From contig JALWQU010000090.1 in assembly GCA_026982915.1 (NCBI GenBank), forward strand, positions 1 to 6,220: a DNA stretch of 6,220 bases, read 5' to 3'. The first letter of the stretch is position 1. Each line of letters starts with the position of its first letter. Shown here piece after piece: positions 1-4,991 of this stretch. The DNA comes from Candidatus Altimarinota bacterium. Lineage in GTDB: Bacteria > Patescibacteriota > Gracilibacteria > UBA4473. The notes beneath the pieces are model-generated. The model did not search any database and was not told the DNA's origin. It worked only from the letters and a program-made list of their open reading frames with translations. The translations under genes were made by a program, and so were the position numbers.

Positions 1-1488
1 CTTTTGGATCGAGCGTTGGGTGGGCCAACAAGGCCATTATCAACAGAGTTGCCAATAGAAAATAAGAAGGTGGGAAATTTCTCAACTATTGAGGTAGCTA
101 ATGGAAAAACAAAATACCCAGATTCCGTTCAAAAACTTATTGGAAAGGAAAAAGGACAATTTAAATCCTTTGAAAAAATTCCCGGAGAAAAGTTTTTGGA
201 TTTACCTAAGGCAGATTTACAGGCTACCTTTTTGGAAAAGAAGGATCCAGACTTTGTTATTACGAATATGGCTCAGAATCGTAGTGCATTTCGGGCTCTT
301 GGGGCAGGGGATTTGTTTGGAAAAGAAGATGATACCAACGGGTACATAAAAATCGGTGGACAGCTCGGGCGGAGGTCACAGCTTGTCGATCCGAATAGTT
401 ATTTGGATGGTAAGGTTGGGTACCTCGATGAATCGGGGGGGTACTTGGGGATTGATGAGGGGACAACGGTTTCTTTCCGGGTTTCTCAATCAGAAATTGA
501 TGCGTATGAAGCGAGTGTTAAAAAAAGTGGCGTGAAGATTCCAAAGGAGCTTGATGCAAAGGCGGAGGAGACCGCTCGTGAAAAGTTTAAAAAAGCATTC
601 CCAGATCGAGAAAGAAAGTTGAAGAGTAATGAAACGGTTCGTGATTGGAAATATTCAAAAGAGATAAATGCAGCGGCTGAAAAGTATGGTATTAATTCGA
701 GTCTTATTCGTGGGGTTATTCGAACGGAGTCAGGTTTTGATCCTAATGCCAAATCAGGTGCAGGGGCTGTAGGACTTATGCAGATAACGCCTATTGCATT
801 AGCCGAAGTTAATAAGGGGAAAACACCCAAATTAAAAATGGAGGATATGACAGATCCTGGAAAGAATATTAATGTAGGGACAGCGTATTTATCCTTAATG
901 CTAGATGAATTTAAGAATGATGAAGCCTTGTCATTGGCCGCTTACAACATGGGACCTACAGCTTTAAATAAAAAGTTAGACAGTGAGAATAAAACTTTTG
1001 AAAGTGTTAAAAGTTCGCTCCCATTAGAAACGCAAAATTATGTCACTCGTGTGCTGGGGGCAAAGGGGGAGTTTGCGCAACTAAAGCTTGATCTCAGTAA
1101 AGGAAAACTTCCAGAGAAGGATATGTTGGTTTTGTATAACCATACACAGCTATCTCATGTCAAAATCAATGCTTCTCTTAAAAAAACACAAGAAATGGCC
1201 TTAGCGGTTTGTAAGAAATTTCCTAATGTTCGCATATCATCCATGGCTAGGGATAAAGAGCTTAATGAGAAGTCTGGTGGAGCTCCAAATTCGGATCATC
1301 TTTATGGAGCGGCTATTGATTTTGTTCCGCCTAAAAAGGCTATTGCTGATTTTATTAGAAAAGAATTTCATGGAGATGTTTGGGTGGATGTTCATGATAA
1401 AGGGTCAGGTAAACATGTACATGTTTCTTTTCGGCCAGACGGAACTCAGGTATCAATGATGGATGCGGAAAAGGTTTCTTTGAGCTAG
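1..1488 (+). CDS. Two-domain peptidoglycan hydrolase: lytic transglycosylase (SLT) plus M15-type peptidase, 5' partial
   Basis: The frame is open to the left edge, so the N-terminus is missing; the TTG at base 4 is only the first possible start visible. Residues are counted from that TTG. About 1-215 match no family I recognise. About 216-350 form an SLT (goose-lysozyme-like) lytic transglycosylase domain: RTESGF carries the likely catalytic Glu (E242), followed by GLMQI (257-261) and AAYNMGP (312-318). This family cleaves the MurNAc-GlcNAc bond of peptidoglycan to a 1,6-anhydro product. About 385-477 look like an M15 zinc D,D-peptidase: NSDHLYGAAID supplies H432 and D439, and HVHVSF supplies H471/H473, matching the SxHxxGxAxD and HxH zinc-ligand motifs. 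The pair would cut both glycan and peptide bonds, presumably outside the membrane; any signal peptide lies off the window. It converges with dnaJ and ends in TAG. Domain calls are firm; the cellular role (wall remodelling, predation or phage-derived lysis) is open. Confidence 0.88.
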   Translation, partial: LLDRALGGPTRPLSTELPIENKKVGNFSTIEVANGKTKYPDSVQKLIGKEKGQFKSFEKIPGEKFLDLPKADLQATFLEKKDPDFVITNMAQNRSAFRALGAGDLFGKEDDTNGYIKIGGQLGRRSQLVDPNSYLDGKVGYLDESGGYLGIDEGTTVSFRVSQSEIDAYEASVKKSGVKIPKELDAKAEETAREKFKKAFPDRERKLKSNETVRDWKYSKEINAAAEKYGINSSLIRGVIRTESGFDPNAKSGAGAVGLMQITPIALAEVNKGKTPKLKMEDMTDPGKNINVGTAYLSLMLDEFKNDEALSLAAYNMGPTALNKKLDSENKTFESVKSSLPLETQNYVTRVLGAKGEFAQLKLDLSKGKLPEKDMLVLYNHTQLSHVKINASLKKTQEMALAVCKKFPNVRISSMARDKELNEKSGGAPNSDHLYGAAIDFVPPKKAIADFIRKEFHGDVWVDVHDKGSGKHVHVSFRPDGTQVSMMDAEKVSLS

Positions 1489-1677
1489 TATTGTCAAAAA
1501 GCTTTTAAAAGTGTGTCATTCTGAGCGTCTAGTGTAACTTTAAACAGAAGAATCTTCGGTTCTTACAAGAGATCCTTCACCGTCTCTATTGAGTTTGAAG
1601 TTCAGGATGACATTGGGGTGAGGTTTGGGATCCAATCCTGCTCTATGAGATCTTTCCGTAAGAAACCAATAAAAAAC
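1489..1677. other. Convergent intergenic region between the wall hydrolase and dnaJ
   Basis: These 189 bases separate two stop codons (TAG at 1486-1488 plus strand, TAG at 1678-1680 minus strand). Most of the space is the palindromic repeat at 1514-1612. Just after the hydrolase stop is a short perfect palindrome, AAAAGCTTTT (1497-1506), without a loop. A T-run (GTTTTTTATT, minus strand) directly follows the dnaJ stop, but I see no strong GC hairpin before it. No small gene with a credible start and ribosome binding site was found here. Confidence 0.7.
1514..1612. repeat. Nested imperfect palindromic repeat (TGTCATTCTGA-type) in the convergent intergenic gap
   Basis: Three arm pairs nest inside one another. 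TGTCATTCTGA (1514-1524) pairs with the complement of 1602-1612 (10 of 11). ACTTTAAAC (1537-1545) pairs with 1593-1601 (8 of 9). GAAGAATCT (1547-1555) pairs with 1570-1578 (8 of 9). The central loop is about 14 bases. The arms are asymmetric: unpaired inserts of about 12 bases on the left and 14 on the right sit at different levels. Outer ends of the form GTCATTCTGAG...CAGGATGAC with inner AGAATCT...AGATCCTTC are, from memory, a dispersed palindromic element in many environmental bacterial genomes, resembling a MITE or REP sequence. That identity was not searched. It could also act as a two-way transcription barrier between the converging genes, although it has no clean T-tract. No clear target-site duplication is visible. 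Confidence 0.7.
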
Positions 1678-2724
1678 CTACTTAAGCCCCTTCAAAACTT
1701 CTCGCATTTTATCGGTAATTTTCTTTGGCATGAGGTACTCAATCTTCACGATATGATCCCCGACACGCCCCGAAGACTGAACCCCTTTTCCCTTGATTCG
1801 GAGCATTTGTCCGTCACGAGTGTTTTCAGGAACATTGAGATCAACAGGTCCCCAAAAAGTTTTTACCGAAAAAGTGCCCCCGAGAATAGCCTCGAAAACC
1901 GATATTTTTAAAACCGTGAAAAGATCGAGTCCCCGACGATCAAATTCAGACGAATCGGAAACGCCCACATGGACGAATAAATCACCTCGTGAAGCCCCAT
2001 TTTTACCCGCATCACCCTTGCCTCGGACACGAAGGGTTGTCCCGTGTTCAATTCCTGCGGGAATTTTTACCTCGATTTTTGTCTTTTTTTCAACTCGACC
2101 TTCGCCGGTACACTTTCTACAAATTTTTTCAAACGCTTGTCCGGTCCCATGACATTGGGAACACGCTACATTTTGCTGAACCGTCCCAAAAGGGGTTTGG
2201 AATTTTTGAGCCATAGAACCTTTTCCGTGACACATATCACATTTTTTCTTGCCACTACCCCCTTGAGCGTCACATTTATCACAGGGTTCGTAGTTTCGTG
2301 AGCTGAAAGTCTTGGTTGTGCCTTTGACCGCTTCCTCAAAAGTGAGATGAATCTCCACTTCTAGATCCGATCCACGAGAAGCGGATTGTTTTTGTCGTGA
2401 TTGTCCACCACCAAAAAAGTTCGAAAAAACATCTTCAAATCCACCAAAATCTTGGGCGGAGAATCCGCCTTGTGCCCCTCCAAACCCACCGCCGAAGCCA
2501 CCGCCACCAAATCCGGCTTGTGGACCAGCGGATCCAAATTGGTCATAATGGGCTCGTTTTTGGTCGTCACCAAGGACTTCATAAGCGTTATTGATTTCTT
2601 TGAACTTAGCTTCATCACCACCTTTGTCTGGATGATGTTGTTTGGCTTTGGTTCGAAAAGCTTTTTTTATTTCGGCTTTTGAAGCGCCTTTTTTTACGCC
2701 TAAAATTGCATAGTAATCCGCCAT
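1678..2724 (-). CDS. dnaJ: Chaperone protein DnaJ (type I Hsp40)
   Basis: Complete 348-residue DnaJ, slightly shorter than the roughly 375 residues of E. coli DnaJ, with all class I regions in order. The J domain (1-65) carries HPD at 31-33, which stimulates DnaK ATPase. A Gly/Phe-rich stretch follows (about 64-107). The zinc domain (148-208) has four Cys-X2-Cys pairs: C148/C151, C162/C165, C188/C191 and C202/C205. The C-terminal substrate-binding domains run from about 210 to 330. The first zinc motif is degenerate (CDKCDAQG, Ala in place of the first Gly), and only ten residues separate it from the second pair. The cytosolic protein delivers unfolded clients to DnaK; neither dnaK nor grpE lies in the window. 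The ATG gives the canonical J-domain start (MADYYAILGV). No Shine-Dalgarno sequence precedes it and no CIRCE heat-shock operator is visible. It lies 63 bases downstream of the 705-residue gene on the same strand. Confidence 0.97.
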   Translation of the reverse strand: MADYYAILGVKKGASKAEIKKAFRTKAKQHHPDKGGDEAKFKEINNAYEVLGDDQKRAHYDQFGSAGPQAGFGGGGFGGGFGGAQGGFSAQDFGGFEDVFSNFFGGGQSRQKQSASRGSDLEVEIHLTFEEAVKGTTKTFSSRNYEPCDKCDAQGGSGKKKCDMCHGKGSMAQKFQTPFGTVQQNVACSQCHGTGQAFEKICRKCTGEGRVEKKTKIEVKIPAGIEHGTTLRVRGKGDAGKNGASRGDLFVHVGVSDSSEFDRRGLDLFTVLKISVFEAILGGTFSVKTFWGPVDLNVPENTRDGQMLRIKGKGVQSSGRVGDHIVKIEYLMPKKITDKMREVLKGLK

Positions 2725-2750
2725 GGTATGTCGTTTAAATATTCAGGAGG

Positions 2751-2778
2751 AAAATACTAAAATTACCAAAGGGGTCAA
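2751..2778 (-). promoter_or_regulatory. Candidate sigma70-type promoter for dnaJ
   Basis: On the minus strand TTGACC (2778-2773, 5 of 6 to the -35 consensus) is followed after 16 bases by TATTTT (2756-2751, 4 of 6 to the -10 consensus). Transcription would begin near 2744, giving a leader of about 20 bases before the dnaJ ATG. The region is AT-rich, so a chance match is possible. It overlaps the hairpin at 2759-2782. Confidence 0.35.
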
Positions 2779-2782
2779 TTTT
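2759..2782 (-). terminator. Candidate hairpin terminator after the 705-residue gene
   Basis: AAAATT (2759-2764) pairs with AATTTT (2777-2782), and ACC (2765-2767) pairs with GGT (2773-2775), around a 5-base loop with one bulged base at 2776. It begins six bases beyond the TAA of the 705-residue gene. The stem is AT-rich, and on the minus strand only a weak TATTTT stretch follows. The T-run is better on the plus strand, so it might instead stop antisense transcription. A moderate call. Confidence 0.35.
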
Positions 2783-2787
2783 TTGTT

Positions 2788-4905
2788 TTAGGCGGATAAG
2801 GTAATACCACCTTTATTATCTCGGTTTACAAGGCATTTCAGTAGAAGATCCTTCATTGAGGGTTGCAGTTTCTCTTTTTGGAAAGAGTTAAATACAGTCT
2901 GTTTCTCTTTTTTAGAAAAAGTTTGGCCTAATGCTCCCTGAATTACACCGAGCATCTTATTACGGCTTGTAGAGGAATTAATCTCTAGAGAGGTCATTAT
3001 GTTATCGAATAATACCTTTTCATCCTTTTCTGAAAGCTTTTTTACTTCTTTCTTAATTTGCTTTGCGGTTAAATTGCCTTCATTGATCATCTGTACAACG
3101 GATTCAAAGGTTATTTTTTCTTGTTTCTTAGTAGATTCCTTATTTGCTGAATCATTTTCTTTTTGGTTAACAGCTTCCACGATAGAATCTAGGTCATTAA
3201 AATTTTCAATCTTCTCTGAACAATTGTCATTAAGTTTCGCTAAAAGCGACTGCTTACCAGTTTCTGATAACTCGGGAATAATTTCCTTTAAAGTTTCTTT
3301 GCTTAAGGCTCCTTCTTTAAGTTCCTCCTCAATCAATTCTAAATAGAATTCGTCCTCTTCGGTAATGCGCGCTTCAACCTCTTTAGTAAGGGGCTTTTCT
3401 GATGACTTAGGTTTCTCGATCGGCTGAGTAGTAGTCTTTGGTTTAGCCTTTTCTTTTTTAGGTTCTTGTGATGAAGAAAGTAACGCATCTGCGATTAATT
3501 CATAGTTTTCACCTTGATAGATAAACTGGAAGGTCCTATTATTGGATTTTACGGAAGTCATACCCTTAATAGCTTCCAATTTCTTACGAAGATGGCGGTG
3601 TCCTTTGGTTAAATAGCCTAGAGCGTCAAGGTTTTGAAGGTCTTTTAAATATTCAATCAGCATCTCTTGATTTGCTTCTTTAATGTAATTTCCCATCTCC
3701 TCAGCTTCATTTTGGACTCTATTGTTTCTAGCAAAGGCTTCAAAAGCTTTTAGTATCGATTCTGTTGAAGCATTAGGTTCAATCTTTTCTGCCTCTGATA
3801 TAATATTAAAACCTTGAATGAGTTCTTTTTTTCCATCAGCAGAAAGAGATTCTAATGAAGCGAATACCGACTCTTTATCAAAAGGAATATCGAGTAATTT
3901 ATCTAAAATAGCTTCAATGGAAGAACCTACCACTTCCTTATTATCAGCTATTTTTAGACTTTTTTTTTGAAAGAAGAAGTCTTTAGTCAGTGTAAGGCCA
4001 TTTTCGTTTTTTAGACCACGAGGAGATGGAAGTATTTTATTTTGTACATTTTTATTGTAAGTAGATCTTGCGACTACCCCTGCCCCAAAAGCGTCTTCTT
4101 TTTTTAAACCATTAACTTTCAGGAATTTATCAATAAAAGCAAATCTCTCCTCAGGTGTGATTTTTCTAATATATAGTTTTGTAAAAGCATCGATATTACC
4201 TGCTTCTATGTAGCTAAAAAGACGGTCAATGTCTGATTCTTCACTAACTACTTCAGCTGTGGATTGGCTTTTGGTGTCGGGGTTATTAGTTTTAACCTCT
4301 TTGGTCTCACCCTCGTTAATAGCAAATGATTCTTCATTTTGAATATTCGTCGTCTCACCTTCCGTTACGGCTTGATTCTGATCTGGTGTGGTGGGGGTAG
4401 CTTCACTTTTAGGGGGTTCTTGTTCTGGTTCTTTCAATACTTTTGCACTTTCATCATCATTGACTGTATTAGCTGTGTTTATGACTTTTTGTAGGAAGTT
4501 TTTTATCATAGTATCAAAAGCCTTTTCTCGTTCTTTCTTAGCAGCTCGGGCATTTTCCACAGTGGCCAGTAATGCCGCATTAGGCAAGTCTAGATCTATG
4601 GTTTGCTGAACCTTTGAAACTATGTCAACTTTTGTTTGATAAAAATCAAGTAAAAGTGAGGCAACCGCTGGGATAGGTTTATCGGAAGTAACACCTGAGT
4701 AATAATCTACAAGATCTGAAATCTCGATATTTGTTTCCAGAAATCCACTAATGGTCCTTAACTTTACTTTGAGTAGTTCTTCTACAAACTTATCATTCTT
4801 ACTTGGATTTCCTAGATATTCAGCGAGGTCATCGGGCGTTTTTAATTTACAATTTGTTATGTCAAGTTCGTAAACTTTAGTTTTTTCGTTGTTTTCTGAA
4901 GGCAT
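2788..4905 (-). CDS. Unrecognised 705-residue charged protein with degenerate internal helical repeats
   Basis: I do not recognise a family. The protein is rich in Lys, Glu, Asn and Ser, with no signal peptide or membrane segment visible, so it is probably cytoplasmic. Predominantly helical blocks are separated by low-complexity linkers at about 156-222 (Glu/Thr/Pro/Asn), 480-510 (Lys/Pro/Thr) and 580-597 (Lys/Asn/Glu). Blocks near 227-262, 330-391, 517-579 and 599-659 share a pattern: a helix, a turn such as AGNI, EGAL or EGNL, another helix, then a signature such as LSADGKKELI, LSETGKQSLL or LSEKDEKVLF, then further helix. A repeated scaffold or binding module is an inference. Only three Cys (19, 562, 691) and no catalytic motif stand out. 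The ATG start is well fixed: an in-frame TGA lies eight codons upstream with no alternative start between. No Shine-Dalgarno is evident. The gene is more AT-rich than its neighbours. Confidence 0.85.
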   Translation of the reverse strand: MPSENNEKTKVYELDITNCKLKTPDDLAEYLGNPSKNDKFVEELLKVKLRTISGFLETNIEISDLVDYYSGVTSDKPIPAVASLLLDFYQTKVDIVSKVQQTIDLDLPNAALLATVENARAAKKEREKAFDTMIKNFLQKVINTANTVNDDESAKVLKEPEQEPPKSEATPTTPDQNQAVTEGETTNIQNEESFAINEGETKEVKTNNPDTKSQSTAEVVSEESDIDRLFSYIEAGNIDAFTKLYIRKITPEERFAFIDKFLKVNGLKKEDAFGAGVVARSTYNKNVQNKILPSPRGLKNENGLTLTKDFFFQKKSLKIADNKEVVGSSIEAILDKLLDIPFDKESVFASLESLSADGKKELIQGFNIISEAEKIEPNASTESILKAFEAFARNNRVQNEAEEMGNYIKEANQEMLIEYLKDLQNLDALGYLTKGHRHLRKKLEAIKGMTSVKSNNRTFQFIYQGENYELIADALLSSSQEPKKEKAKPKTTTQPIEKPKSSEKPLTKEVEARITEEDEFYLELIEEELKEGALSKETLKEIIPELSETGKQSLLAKLNDNCSEKIENFNDLDSIVEAVNQKENDSANKESTKKQEKITFESVVQMINEGNLTAKQIKKEVKKLSEKDEKVLFDNIMTSLEINSSTSRNKMLGVIQGALGQTFSKKEKQTVFNSFQKEKLQPSMKDLLLKCLVNRDNKGGITLSA

Positions 4906-4991
4906 GATGGATTTTTTATTAATTAATCATTAAGACTATTAACCAATAAAAAAAAACCGTCAATACTTTTTACAAAGATTTTTAAAAAAAA
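4906..4991. other. AT-rich gap between purD and the 705-residue gene
   Basis: These 86 bases carry the candidate promoter. The purD stop (TAG) is followed at once by eight T residues on the minus strand, and a second run of nine T residues lies further on. I see no G/C-bearing hairpin, so a classical intrinsic terminator for purD is not supported, although the T-runs could assist termination. The leader before the downstream ATG has no Shine-Dalgarno match. Confidence 0.6.
4935..4963 (-). promoter_or_regulatory. Candidate sigma70-type promoter for the 705-residue gene
   Basis: On the minus strand TTGACG (4963-4958, 5 of 6 to the -35 consensus) is followed after 17 bases by AATAGT (4940-4935, 4 of 6 to the -10 consensus). 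The spacer contains a nine-base T-run. Transcription would start near 4928, about 23 bases before the ATG. An 11-base palindrome, TTAATCATTAA (4923-4933 on the plus strand), covers this predicted start and could be an operator, although such palindromes arise easily in AT-rich DNA. Confidence 0.4.

Noticed and set aside
1497..1506. AAAAGCTTTT palindrome as terminator of the hydrolase gene
   Set aside because: It has no loop-forming spacer, only two G/C bases and no T-tract after it, so it is unlikely to form an RNA hairpin.
1612..1636. ATTGG...CCAAT inverted repeat beside the palindromic element
   Set aside because: Only five-base arms around a 15-base loop; expected by chance.
1618..1911. 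97-codon plus-strand open frame reaching into dnaJ
   Set aside because: Most of it is antisense to the conserved C-terminal part of dnaJ, and its start lies in the repeat-bearing gap without supporting signals.
2745..2750. Perfect AGGAGG on the plus strand in the gap upstream of dnaJ
   Set aside because: No start codon follows within a usable distance on the plus strand and no coding frame opens there. On the transcribed minus strand it reads CCTCCT, about 21-26 bases before the dnaJ ATG, so it is not a ribosome binding site.
2725..2787. CIRCE heat-shock operator upstream of dnaJ
   Set aside because: No TTAGCACTC-N9-GAGTGCTAA-like inverted repeat is present. The only inverted repeat is the AT-rich hairpin at 2759-2782.
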